A DNA stretch of 47,646 nucleotides, taken from the IMG/VR virus record IMGVR_UViG_3300025771_000044, positions 1 through 47,646 of that record; one strand, 5' to 3'. Under the pieces are notes generated by a model that did not search any database, was not told the origin of the DNA, and saw nothing but the letters and a program-made list of their open reading frames with translations. This document shows positions 19,409 through 28,201 of the stretch, piece after piece (the stretch's first letter is position 1; the number at the start of each line of letters is the position of its first letter). This DNA is from a virus. Made by a program: the position numbers and the translations under genes.

Positions 19409-21739
19409 ATGTCATTAATAAAAGTAGACCTAAGTTTAATTGACACTACCTCTGCTAGTGATGGTGATGTATTAAAGTACGTTAGTGCTAACTCTAAGTT
19501 AGAGTATGGAGAAGCTAGTACTGATAACAATACTTGGGTAAATGCTAATGACTATAGTACCTATACAACGGTATCTACGTTAATAGACACTGTTAACGCC
19601 AATGTAGACGCATTACCTGATTCAGCAGCTAATGACTATAGTACCTATACAACGGTATCTACGTTAATAGACACTGTTAACGCCAATGTAGACGCATTAC
19701 CTGATTCAGCAGCTAATGACTATAGTACCTATACAACGGTATCTACGTTAATAGACACTGTTAACGCCAATGTAGACGCATTACCTGATTCAGCAGCTAA
19801 TGACTATAGTACCTATACAACGGTATCTACGTTAATAGACACTGTTAATGCCAATGTAGATGCTTTACCTGATTCAGCAGCTAATGACTATAGTACCTAT
19901 ACAACGGTATCTACGTTAATAGACACTGTTCAGTCAAACTTAACTTCTGTAATAGGTGCCTCTCCAACTGCTTTAGATACTCTTGCTGAAATTGCTGCAG
20001 CCTTAGAAAACGACGCTAATATTGCAGTTACTTTAACTAATCAAATAGGTTTGGTATCCAGCAATGTAGATGCTTTACCAGATAGTGCTGCAAATGATTA
20101 TAGCACATATACAACCGTAACAGCAAATACATATGATACGTATGTAACTCTTACAGGTTTAGTAGATACGGTACAAGATAATGTTGGAATAGTTAGTAAC
20201 AATGCTAAGTTTAACTCCTCTAATTTTTGGGGATACTATGCTAATGAAACTGAATTAAACTCTAATTATATTCATGGTGGGTTTGCTCATGTTCATGGTA
20301 CCGGACGAGCATACTTTGGACACGCAGGAAGTTGGGTTAAGCTTGCTCATGAGTCTGAAATAATCGAAGATAATAATACATTTGTAAATTCAAACGATCA
20401 TGTAACATACACAACTTTAACAGCAAATACATATGATACATACGTTACTTTAACAGGACTAATTGACACAGTTCAAGATAATGTATCTGCAGGAAGTACA
20501 GATAATAATACATTTGTAAACTCTAATGATCATGTAACTTATACTACTCTTACAGCCAATGATTATAACACCTATACTACATTATCCTCTTTAATTGATA
20601 CAGTTCAAGACAACGTTGCAGCTGGAGGAGGTTCTGGAGGTTCCTCAGGGGCATCTGGTGGAATTCCTATAAGTGATACTTTTACAACCTCTTCAAACTC
20701 TAATACTTTTTCTCTTAGTGAAAGCGTAACTAGTGCAAATTCTTTAATTGTAAGTTTTCAAGGGATAAACCAGGTTCCAAATGAAGATTATGTCATCTCA
20801 GGATCTACTCTTACTCTAATAAATACAGCCCCAATTACAGCAGGTTTAACTTTAGAAGTAAGGCACTTAAAACTATTAACAGTAACGAGTACTGATGCAA
20901 CAATTTCTACAGCAAATGGAGTTACTACGTCGTTTACTTCTCCATTCGATACTAATGACCCTAATGATGTTATAGTAACTGTTGATGGTCTAATGCAGAG
21001 ACCAACTACAGATTATTCTATTTCTGGAACTACTGTTACTTTTGGTTCTGCTCCTCCAGATGGTACATCGGTAATGATTCGACATGCAGCTGTTACAGCG
21101 AATTATCAATCTTCTAATTCTCAACAGTCCTCATTTTGGTTAACTCACTCAAACCTTACAGAATTACAAGCGAATTATATACCTGGTGCTTTTTCAGTTG
21201 TGGACTCAGAAGCTTCAGGATATTTTGGATACGGTGGTTCTTGGAGTAAAATAGGTAAGCATTCTGATATAAATTTAATACAAGATAACGTAGATTCTCT
21301 AACTTCTACAGTTGACAGTACTAATGCAAACCTGTACAATACTTATAATACAGTCACTGCAAATACTCATAGCACCTATGTTACTTTAACAAGCTTAATA
21401 GATACAGTACAAGATAATGTAGCTGCTGGAAGCGGAGGCGGAGGTTCTCAAGAGTCTTGGAATACTATATCTTCTAATATAACTCTAACTTCCAATACTA
21501 ATTATTTTATAGATTGTGCAAATACAGCAATTACAGTAACTCTCCCTTCGCCTGTATATGGAGCTAAAATTAAACTTATTGATGCCACTGGCTCCGCTAA
21601 CACTAATGCTATAACTATTAATAGTGGAGGTAATAAGATTATGGGAGATGCAGGAGATATGACTGTTTCTACACATAGAGCAGCATTGACCTTAATCTAT
21701 TTTAATAGTGATTATGGCTGGTTACTAGGAGAGCTATAA
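19409..21739 (+). CDS. Modular tail fibre with 84-bp tandem repeats (776 aa)
   Basis: An N-terminal SLIDTTSASDGDVLKYV attachment segment is followed by more than four near-identical 28-residue units containing DYSTYTTVSTLIDTVNANVD (encoded at 19547-19930), then the IGASPTALDTLAEIAAAL repeat, more YDTYVTL/DTVQDNV stalk units, a NFWGYYANETELNSNYI module present twice (about 20220 and 21135), two SGSTLTL/DYVISG modules, and a C-terminal TLTSNTNYFID...GWLLGEL beta domain like those ending the 13645 protein and near the end of the 8177 protein. This is clearly a trimeric fibre shaft with a terminal domain. The repeat copy number may set stalk length. AGGAG ahead of the ATG supports the start. Confidence 0.85.
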   Translation: MSLIKVDLSLIDTTSASDGDVLKYVSANSKLEYGEASTDNNTWVNANDYSTYTTVSTLIDTVNANVDALPDSAANDYSTYTTVSTLIDTVNANVDALPDSAANDYSTYTTVSTLIDTVNANVDALPDSAANDYSTYTTVSTLIDTVNANVDALPDSAANDYSTYTTVSTLIDTVQSNLTSVIGASPTALDTLAEIAAALENDANIAVTLTNQIGLVSSNVDALPDSAANDYSTYTTVTANTYDTYVTLTGLVDTVQDNVGIVSNNAKFNSSNFWGYYANETELNSNYIHGGFAHVHGTGRAYFGHAGSWVKLAHESEIIEDNNTFVNSNDHVTYTTLTANTYDTYVTLTGLIDTVQDNVSAGSTDNNTFVNSNDHVTYTTLTANDYNTYTTLSSLIDTVQDNVAAGGGSGGSSGASGGIPISDTFTTSSNSNTFSLSESVTSANSLIVSFQGINQVPNEDYVISGSTLTLINTAPITAGLTLEVRHLKLLTVTSTDATISTANGVTTSFTSPFDTNDPNDVIVTVDGLMQRPTTDYSISGTTVTFGSAPPDGTSVMIRHAAVTANYQSSNSQQSSFWLTHSNLTELQANYIPGAFSVVDSEASGYFGYGGSWSKIGKHSDINLIQDNVDSLTSTVDSTNANLYNTYNTVTANTHSTYVTLTSLIDTVQDNVAAGSGGGGSQESWNTISSNITLTSNTNYFIDCANTAITVTLPSPVYGAKIKLIDATGSANTNAITINSGGNKIMGDAGDMTVSTHRAALTLIYFNSDYGWLLGEL
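19547..19930 (+). repeat. 84-bp in-frame tandem repeat, 4.6 copies
   Basis: Units start at 19547, 19631, 19715 and 19799, each 84 bases (28 codons), with a fifth partial copy from 19883 that keeps the sequence for 48 bases. The first three units are identical by eye; the fourth differs at a few positions near its end (AATGCC for AACGCC, GCTTTA for GCATTA). The near-identity at DNA level, beyond protein conservation, indicates recent expansion by slippage or recombination. Confidence 0.93.
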
Positions 21740-21817
21740 ATGGCTACATCATCTATCACAGCATCTACACCTTACCAATGCTCTGCTAAAATAACCTGGA
21801 CAGAATCTCAGGCTTAA
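21740..21817 (+). CDS. Possible 25-residue micro-protein
   Basis: An ATG directly after the previous stop codon opens a 25-codon frame, with AGGAG (21727-21731) eight bases upstream inside the end of the fibre gene. The peptide starts MATSSITASTPYQC and contains a WTESQ stretch. No family is recognised. It could be a real coupled small gene, a leader for the following gene, or the remnant of a longer gene lost by deletion. The following gene starts 12 bases after its stop. Confidence 0.3.
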   Translation: MATSSITASTPYQCSAKITWTESQA

Positions 21818-21829
21818 TAGGATTGAAAT

Positions 21830-22252
21830 ATGGCTATAACTAAAATACACCCTTCTACTATAAGTTCAACCGGAGCTACTGACGGTCAGCTGCTAAGCTT
21901 TTCTACTGTTAATGGAGTGGCATTTGTAGATAATACTAACTATGTACAACTCGTAAGAAAAGGTGAATTAAGTGCAGTTACAGGAAATGCTAGATGGTAT
22001 GCTCCCTCTGCGATATCTATTAGTAATGTAGTTGCTAGAGTTAGTACTGCCCCTGTAGGTGCTGCACTGTCAGTAGATATAAAACGAAATGGTGTGTCGA
22101 ACAATATTGTGACTATCGCTGATGGGGGATCAGAGGCTTCAAATGTAACTACTATTACTGCAAATGAAGGTGACTATTTTACAATAGACGTATTGAGTGT
22201 GGGCAGTAATACTGCAGGTTCTGATTTACACGTGATTATGAAGTATACTTAG
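21830..22252 (+). CDS. Stand-alone YVQL beta-domain protein, block 2 (140 aa)
   Basis: A short N-terminus (TKIHPSTISSTGATDGQLL) of the type that begins other fibres here is joined to a domain homologous to the C-terminal 105 residues of the cupredoxin-like protein at 14849-16468, sharing NARWYAPSAIS, VSTAPVGA, ANEGDYFTID and SNTAGSDLHV motifs. The domain is all-beta by appearance and lacks catalytic signatures. It heads the second five-gene block, taking the place of the 14849 gene but without the cupredoxin part. A virion attachment or capping domain is the best inference. Confidence 0.7.
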   Translation: MAITKIHPSTISSTGATDGQLLSFSTVNGVAFVDNTNYVQLVRKGELSAVTGNARWYAPSAISISNVVARVSTAPVGAALSVDIKRNGVSNNIVTIADGGSEASNVTTITANEGDYFTIDVLSVGSNTAGSDLHVIMKYT

Positions 22253-22261
22253 GAGATTAAA

Positions 22262-22549
22262 ATGACTGATGAAGAAAGAAATGCAAAACTAGCAGCAGTT
22301 TACTCAACAGATAGCGGTTGGATATATAGCAACGTTAGTTCAAATTCTTACAATGAACCAAATGATCTTAGAGAACATTTACAAACTCTTAATTTTGAGG
22401 GACTAGCTAAAGATGAACCTGAGATAATGTTTTTCAAAATTAGAATTAGAGATGACGAGGGAAACATATTAGGACCATATTTTTGGTTTAACGGAGAAAT
22501 CAATAGTTCAGATTTTGAGTTAGTTCATTCGTACACAGGGAGCGGCTAA
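22262..22549 (+). CDS. Small hypothetical protein, block 2 (95 aa)
   Basis: A 95-residue acidic protein with AGGAG before the ATG and a one-base overlap with the next start (TAATG). Its C-terminal half looks like a beta-hairpin domain (EIMFFKIRIRDDEGNILGPYFWFNGE). I recognise no family. It occupies the position of the equally long protein at 16480-16767 in block 1, though sequence resemblance is weak. Likely partner of the downstream large proteins by position only. Confidence 0.6.
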   Translation: MTDEERNAKLAAVYSTDSGWIYSNVSSNSYNEPNDLREHLQTLNFEGLAKDEPEIMFFKIRIRDDEGNILGPYFWFNGEINSSDFELVHSYTGSG

Positions 22550-23439
22550 TGATAGTTAAACTAATTTACTCAGGAGCTTCAGCAGCTAACATTATAGCAG
22601 ATATAAATACTTGTATCGAAGGCGGAATTACAACTTCTTTAGACGGAAGTATAAAACGTCCTTCAAATTTAAATGCATCCTCTACTGAGTCTATCGTATA
22701 TGGAACAAATTATGCAAATACAGGAACAGTATATAATGATAATGCAACTGGAGATCACTGGGAGAAGAAGCATAATTTCTATTCAGGAGTAACTAATTGG
22801 TTTAGTTTAGAGCTTGATAGCGGATATTTAAGTATACAGGGTGGCTTAAACTACGCAGATCAAACAGTAAAAAATACAACTCTTACTAGCACGGGTATAG
22901 TTCTTGATACAACATCAAACACAGATACATATTGGTTAGGTGTTACTGATGATATATTTTACTTTTACTCAAGAGGTAGTTATGCTATAGCCGCTGATTT
23001 ACTTAAAAATGGTCTAAACTCTGTGTTCACAGAAACAACTACTTTTGGTATATTTGCTGGAGGATTAACAGCAGGAAGCGGTATCTTACCTCATACGTAT
23101 GATTCAGAGTTTAGACAATATCAAGAACAGTCAAGCTTATATCTACACAGTTTAGGCGCTACTAAAGGAGTTTTAAGCGCAAGTGACTCTTCAGTAGCTT
23201 ATGTACCTTTAGACACCGTTTCTGTAGGTACACGAACTAAAGGTATGTGGCAAGTATTTGGTATGCGTTCAGCATATCCTTCACCTGTTTTTACTGGTGG
23301 AGGTATACTTCAAGATTCAGATGATAAATACTATTTTACAACAGGAATTAGTTTATATTCCGTTGAAACAAACGCAACGTTGGTAGCTACAGGTGGTGAT
23401 ACAGTAACAGGCAATCAACTTATTTTAGAAGGAGAATAA
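22549..23439 (+). CDS. Putative virion protein A, block 2 (296 aa)
   Basis: Starts on an ATG overlapping the previous stop. The N-terminus (IVKLIYSGASAANIIADIN) is a strand plus helix similar in pattern to 16769, 17868 and 23441. The body is beta-rich with many Tyr, Gly and Ser residues, and near the C-terminus a DDKYYFTTGISLYSVETN stretch resembles the final strands of the related proteins. It is the shortest of the four. No catalytic motif is visible. A virion surface function is inferred from neighbours. Confidence 0.65.
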   Translation: MIVKLIYSGASAANIIADINTCIEGGITTSLDGSIKRPSNLNASSTESIVYGTNYANTGTVYNDNATGDHWEKKHNFYSGVTNWFSLELDSGYLSIQGGLNYADQTVKNTTLTSTGIVLDTTSNTDTYWLGVTDDIFYFYSRGSYAIAADLLKNGLNSVFTETTTFGIFAGGLTAGSGILPHTYDSEFRQYQEQSSLYLHSLGATKGVLSASDSSVAYVPLDTVSVGTRTKGMWQVFGMRSAYPSPVFTGGGILQDSDDKYYFTTGISLYSVETNATLVATGGDTVTGNQLILEGE

Positions 23440-23440
23440 A

Positions 23441-24916
23441 ATGTTATGTAAAGTGATTATTGATGGAGACGCAGATGCAGCCTCTCAACACAGATCTTTG
23501 ATGAAAGCTATTAGAGCAGTTGCAACAGCTTCGGCAAACTCAACTCCTTCAGCTACAGGACATTTAGCTAGTAATAGTACAGCTGATTCTTATGAACTTA
23601 TAGATACAGTAATTGATAATACAGTTGCAGGAGGTTGGACTGAGTTAACGACCAGCACAACTCTTGTAGCAGACTCAGCTAGCTCTGCTATTACTACACC
23701 TGAACTATTAACTCTATATACCACAACAGGAAAGTCAGGAAGACCCTACTCTTTTATTCATTTTTATGGCGGTGCATATGGTGCGAACTGGATCGATACA
23801 ACATACTCTAACTCAATTGGAATTGTGTGGGGAACAGGAACTTTAGCACAAGCTGAATGGGATTATAACTATGATAATACTGGAGATGAAAATTGGAATA
23901 GATGGTTTAACGTTAGCTCTCAAAATGGTAAGAAAAATACTGGTGAGGTATGTTTTCTACCTGCACAGAGTGTAGGAACAGGTAATACTACTCCAACAAC
24001 CGCTGGATTTTTAAAGTCTTATGATGATTATGCCACGTATAATAGAATATACTATATTGCAGCTAATTCTACAGCTATAACAATAGCTGCTTGTGGGCAA
24101 GACGGCACAACAGAGCATACGCTGAGTACAGAAGGGGCTGACTATTACCAGAGTGGTGGGTTTTTTCACTGGGGAGAACGTACTAACACAGCTTGGGAAG
24201 ACAACTATAATGATAATCCATATTGGGTAGCTATTTGGCAATTAACTAATAATGAACAAACTGCTTATAAAGATGGAGGGTACTGGACTAGAATGAGAAG
24301 AAAAGACGTAAACGGAACTGTAACAGGACCGTTCTCTCATTTTGATTTTTGCACTGCTCAACATGGTAACTATAAAAGAAATCCTTTGAATGGTGCATTT
24401 AATGGGACTTCAGTTTCTTATCATCAGTATGAATCTGATTATTATAGGAGAGACACATACTATCCAGGTAATGTGACCAGTGTTACACAAGGATTATGGA
24501 TTCCAGCAACTACTGAAGCTCAACTATTAAATGATATATTTGGTACCACCGTTAATAATTATGCTATGTATCACAGTGATTATAGTTTATGTAGTCCTCT
24601 AATGACTGGAGCGTATTCAAGTGCTTATCTAGTAGCGGGAGGACTAATGTACTCTCCTGAAGCTGATTCAAGCACAGGAGCACAGATACCCCCAGCTATT
24701 CCGATTAGGATTGAGTCTGAAGGTGGTACAAACGCAGGTGGGTATATGAAAAATATATTCAATAGCTGCCAAGTAAGAGACTATACGTACTTAGACTCTA
24801 TACGAATAAAAGAGGCTGTTTATACATTTAATGGATCTAAGTATATTTGTTTAAATAGAGGCACATATAGAACTAATTCTAACATTGAGCAAGATCTATT
24901 CTGGATTCATGTCTAA
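23441..24916 (+). CDS. Putative virion protein B, block 2 (491 aa)
   Basis: The longest of the four related proteins, 491 residues, starting LCKVIIDGDADAASQHRSLM (strand then helix) with GGAG upstream. It is rich in Tyr, Trp, Asn and Thr. The C-terminus carries IPIRIESEGGTN and GSKYICLNRGTYR, comparable with the PITIMSPLRG and DKYVLYHSYG pair in 17868-19016. Six Cys residues are scattered through the body. No enzyme signature recognised. Probably a host-contact or decoration protein; it overlaps the next gene by one base. Confidence 0.65.
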   Translation: MLCKVIIDGDADAASQHRSLMKAIRAVATASANSTPSATGHLASNSTADSYELIDTVIDNTVAGGWTELTTSTTLVADSASSAITTPELLTLYTTTGKSGRPYSFIHFYGGAYGANWIDTTYSNSIGIVWGTGTLAQAEWDYNYDNTGDENWNRWFNVSSQNGKKNTGEVCFLPAQSVGTGNTTPTTAGFLKSYDDYATYNRIYYIAANSTAITIAACGQDGTTEHTLSTEGADYYQSGGFFHWGERTNTAWEDNYNDNPYWVAIWQLTNNEQTAYKDGGYWTRMRRKDVNGTVTGPFSHFDFCTAQHGNYKRNPLNGAFNGTSVSYHQYESDYYRRDTYYPGNVTSVTQGLWIPATTEAQLLNDIFGTTVNNYAMYHSDYSLCSPLMTGAYSSAYLVAGGLMYSPEADSSTGAQIPPAIPIRIESEGGTNAGGYMKNIFNSCQVRDYTYLDSIRIKEAVYTFNGSKYICLNRGTYRTNSNIEQDLFWIHV

Positions 24917-25191
24917 TGGCTTATGACACAGCAAATGCAAATGCAACCACATCAATATTTAATTACTTAGCTAACTCCAATCCTACTATTGGAATAACAC
25001 TACTTGGAGTTACTAATAACTCTTCTCAAAATGTAAGCAGTTTAGCAGTAAGCACTGTAGGCCTTTTTAATGATGCGTCATTTACTCCTACAATTACATA
25101 TACACTGCTTAAAGATGATGCATTTGCTGTCGCTGCAGCAAGCGGATCTGGAAGTTCTTCTTCAGAAGCTGCTGAAGTTTGGATTGGTTGA
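24916..25191 (+). CDS. Small beta-rich protein ending in VWIG, block 2 (91 aa)
   Basis: A 91-residue protein starting on TAATG. It is Ser/Asn/Thr-rich with alternating hydrophobic strands (TIGITLLGVTNNSSQNVS) and ends after a Gly/Ser linker in AEVWIG, the same ending as the 122-residue protein at 19024-19392. It closes the second block, and a promoter-containing gap follows. Function not recognised. Confidence 0.6.
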   Translation: MAYDTANANATTSIFNYLANSNPTIGITLLGVTNNSSQNVSSLAVSTVGLFNDASFTPTITYTLLKDDAFAVAAASGSGSSSSEAAEVWIG

Positions 25192-25234
25192 TAACTTTTT
25201 ACTAGATTTAAAATAGTAATTAAAATTATAAAAA

Positions 25235-25263
25235 TTGACTAGCAGGCGTAATTTATTTAAAAT
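25235..25263 (+). promoter_or_regulatory. Candidate sigma70-type promoter
   Basis: TTGACT (25235-25240) and TAAAAT (25258-25263) are 17 bases apart in the 97-base AT-rich gap 25192-25288. Transcription would begin near 25270, with the SD AGGAG (25279-25283) and the ATG of the LamG protein at 25289 shortly after. The rest of the gap holds no other structure I can see. The spacing equals that of the other three candidate promoters. Confidence 0.55.
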
Positions 25264-25288
25264 ATAGTAAAAGTAAGCAGGAGTAATA

Positions 25289-27877
25289 ATGGTACAATCA
25301 CTTTCATATTTAGCAGCTAATACTAAGCTTGGAACTGGGGACGATAGCGTTAGCCTTGTAGCTAGCGGTAACTCTTTTGTCATCTCTGACGGAAGCCAGT
25401 CGTCAACAATCGCTGCCGGAACTGATTTAGGTTCTGGAGGTGCTACTGTATATGCTAATTCTCAAGCTTTTCCTCTTACAGGACTAAGTGCTGGAGACTT
25501 TGCTTTTGCCTCAAACAACAATACTCTATATATGACAAATGGATCTGGTTGGTATAAAATTGCTCTTGTTAATCAAGATCCTAGCATCAGCCTCAGTGCA
25601 ACCTCTGTTACTACAGAACCAGGTTCTAATACAGCAAATGTTACCTATACTATTACTGAGCCTGAAGGCACTCCTACAACCATTACAATATCATATGACT
25701 TTACAGCTAATGCGAATATTGTTCATGATAGTTCTAACACAAGCCTCTCAATAACTAATACTGATTCTAATACGTATACTGGAACCGTTACAGTTACTGT
25801 ATCTGATGGTGTTAATACTGGCGTAGGAACAATATCTCTTACTAATTCAGTAGTTATCATAATAGATAATTCAAACTACACTTCACTACTTGTTAAAGCA
25901 TCTGGTAATGGTGGTACAAATACAAGTATTACTGATTCATCAACTAATGCTCACACCGTTTCTGTATATGGTAACACTCAAGCTACTTCGTTCAGTCCGT
26001 ATCGTGCTAGTGGATATAGTGCTTATATTGACGGGAGTGGTTCTGATTGGTTAAAAACAGATACACATGCAGACTTTACTTTTGGAACTGGAGATTTTAC
26101 AGTTGAATGTTGGTATTATCCCATATCAAAAGCTCAGAGCTATGCTCGTATTCTTCATTTTGGCCCATATTGGCTAAACAACCAAGCGTGGGGAATATTA
26201 GATAGACATGATTCATACAGTACCAAAATCACTGTACAAGCATATACCGGAGCTGTATTAGAGTCTTCAACAACCGTTACTGATGGTGAATGGTATCATA
26301 TTGCGTTAGAAAGAAGTGGTACCACTATCACTCTGTATATAAATGGTATTGCAGAAGATACCTATAATATTTCTACAAATAATTTCCCTGATGCTTCATC
26401 TACAAGTTATCTGAATATTGGTAATGTAAGTAATGGTCCTAATCTTTCGGAAGCAGAAGCAAATGGATATGTTAAGGATGTTCGTATTGTAAAGGGAAGC
26501 GCTGTATATCAAGGCAACTTTACTCCACCCACTTCTTCATTAACAGCAGTCACAAATACAGTATTTCTTGGATTGACTAAGCCATATTTTACAGATGCAT
26601 CTGGTCAAGGTCATACATTAACTCCTAATGGATCGATCACGCATGAACCAGTTTCTCCATATGATTATGTAGTCTATTCTGCTTCTACTCATGGTGGTTC
26701 AGTATACCTTGACGGGACTGGTGATAGTTTGGGTATTGCTGATGATGCATCGTTAGAATTAGGAAGTGGTGATTTTACACTAGAAGGTTGGTTCTATGCA
26801 ACAGCTGCAGGCCCCGCTGATAATGTAATTGTTGCGAAATGTTCTCCTTCATATGCTCCTTATTGGGTTTCTTTCTACGGTGGCGCCACAATGCAGTTTT
26901 GTTCTTCAAGTACTAATAGTGGTTGGGATATAGCTAATAATGTGCAGTTTGGTTCAGCTAAGAAAAATAATTGGAATCATTTTGCGGTTAGTAGATCTGG
27001 TACTTCAATTCGATTGTTTCTAAATGGGGTTTTGGGTAACACTGTTACTTCTTCTGCTGCGTTAACTGATCACACTAGTCCGTTTACTGTAGGAGGCCAA
27101 TATGGTGGGGCTAATCCTTTTACCGGATATGTTTCAGATATACGTTTAGTCAAAGGTACAGCGGTTTATACTGCAGCTTTTACTCCTCCAACCGAATCAT
27201 TAACTGCAATTACAAATACATCAGTATTGATAAGCGGAACTGATGCTAAAGTATATGATGCGTCACAATCTTCCGGTACATTAACTTTATATGGAAATGC
27301 TGCTTCATCAACTACTCAAACAAAAAATGCATCATCATCAGTATATTTTGATGGTACTGGAGATTGGATACATCTACCTGCATCAGAGCAATTAGAACCT
27401 CTAGGTAACGATTTTACATTCGAATGGTGGTGGTATCCTACAACTCTCAGTCAAAGACAATGGTTTTTCCATTCTGCCACGGATTATTGGTTAGGAGTAG
27501 ATTTTCAGACTACAGTCGGAAGAGGACTTGGGATGTGGGCCAGCAGTAACGGCTCTAGTTGGAATTTGCTTCATTGCGATGCTGGTGGTAATGGAATATC
27601 AAATACTAATCCAACATTAAATGCTTGGAATCATATCGCATATACTCGAAATGGAAACACCTTTACACTTTGGCTGAATGGAACATCAATTGTATCTGTT
27701 GGTAGTATAACTTCAAGCATTGTTAACAGATCTACAGAATCGAAGGTAATAGGTTCATGGGCTCAATCAAATCATCAATTACCTGTAGTGGGTTATATTG
27801 AAGACTTCAGAATTACTAAGGGTCTTGCACGTTATACAACATCATTTACACCACCAACAACAGAATTAGAGGGATAA
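25289..27877 (+). CDS. Adhesin with three LamG/concanavalin-like domains
   Basis: The 862-residue protein has an N-terminal attachment region (LGTGDDSVSLVASGNSF), an Ig/cadherin-like beta domain at about residues 100-195, then three LamG (concanavalin A-like) domains at about 200-420, 430-640 and 645-860. Each LamG domain shows the same series: YLDGTGD-type strand, SGDFTLEGWFY, WNHFAVSRSG, LFLNG, and a YVSDIRLVKGTAVY strand followed by FTPPT. Domains of this type bind glycans or proteins, so host-surface binding is the likely role. The head-tail connector at 41540-42805 contains a related domain. AGGAG precedes the ATG and a promoter lies just upstream. Confidence 0.85.
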   Translation: MVQSLSYLAANTKLGTGDDSVSLVASGNSFVISDGSQSSTIAAGTDLGSGGATVYANSQAFPLTGLSAGDFAFASNNNTLYMTNGSGWYKIALVNQDPSISLSATSVTTEPGSNTANVTYTITEPEGTPTTITISYDFTANANIVHDSSNTSLSITNTDSNTYTGTVTVTVSDGVNTGVGTISLTNSVVIIIDNSNYTSLLVKASGNGGTNTSITDSSTNAHTVSVYGNTQATSFSPYRASGYSAYIDGSGSDWLKTDTHADFTFGTGDFTVECWYYPISKAQSYARILHFGPYWLNNQAWGILDRHDSYSTKITVQAYTGAVLESSTTVTDGEWYHIALERSGTTITLYINGIAEDTYNISTNNFPDASSTSYLNIGNVSNGPNLSEAEANGYVKDVRIVKGSAVYQGNFTPPTSSLTAVTNTVFLGLTKPYFTDASGQGHTLTPNGSITHEPVSPYDYVVYSASTHGGSVYLDGTGDSLGIADDASLELGSGDFTLEGWFYATAAGPADNVIVAKCSPSYAPYWVSFYGGATMQFCSSSTNSGWDIANNVQFGSAKKNNWNHFAVSRSGTSIRLFLNGVLGNTVTSSAALTDHTSPFTVGGQYGGANPFTGYVSDIRLVKGTAVYTAAFTPPTESLTAITNTSVLISGTDAKVYDASQSSGTLTLYGNAASSTTQTKNASSSVYFDGTGDWIHLPASEQLEPLGNDFTFEWWWYPTTLSQRQWFFHSATDYWLGVDFQTTVGRGLGMWASSNGSSWNLLHCDAGGNGISNTNPTLNAWNHIAYTRNGNTFTLWLNGTSIVSVGSITSSIVNRSTESKVIGSWAQSNHQLPVVGYIEDFRITKGLARYTTSFTPPTTELEG

Positions 27878-27880
27878 AAA

Positions 27881-28201
27881 ATGGCAACAAATAATTTTAA
27901 ACTAATATCATCAGACTCAGTTAGTGGAATCGCTAACACACTGATCAATACAGCACCAACGTCTTCGACAATGGTGATACATTCAATATATTTAACAAAT
28001 ATAGGCGCTAGTGAAAGCTTTGCTAACGTACTAGTAGAAGATGTCTCTGCATCTACAACTACACACGTAGCATATAACGCATCAATTCCTGTAGGAGAAA
28101 CTCTTATCTTTGATAAGCCCTTAAACCTAGAAACTGGAGATAAGCTATATGTTAGAGGCACAGATTTAGAAGTAACTGTGAGTGCGTTGGAGATTAGCTA
28201 G
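27881..28201 (+). CDS. Small beta-rich virion protein (106 aa)
   Basis: A 106-residue protein three bases downstream of the LamG adhesin. It appears as a single beta-sandwich: HSIYLTNIGASESFANVLVEDVS, a hydrophobic middle and GDKLYVRGTDLEVTVSALEIS at the end. Proteins of this size and pattern occur as tail or fibre accessory proteins in marine phages. No catalytic motif. It shares its last base with the GTG start of the next gene, so translation is coupled. Fibre accessory role inferred. Confidence 0.65.
   Translation: MATNNFKLISSDSVSGIANTLINTAPTSSTMVIHSIYLTNIGASESFANVLVEDVSASTTTHVAYNASIPVGETLIFDKPLNLETGDKLYVRGTDLEVTVSALEIS

Noticed and set aside
19547-19930. CRISPR array
   Set aside because: The units are adjacent without spacers, in frame within a fibre gene, and 84 bases long.
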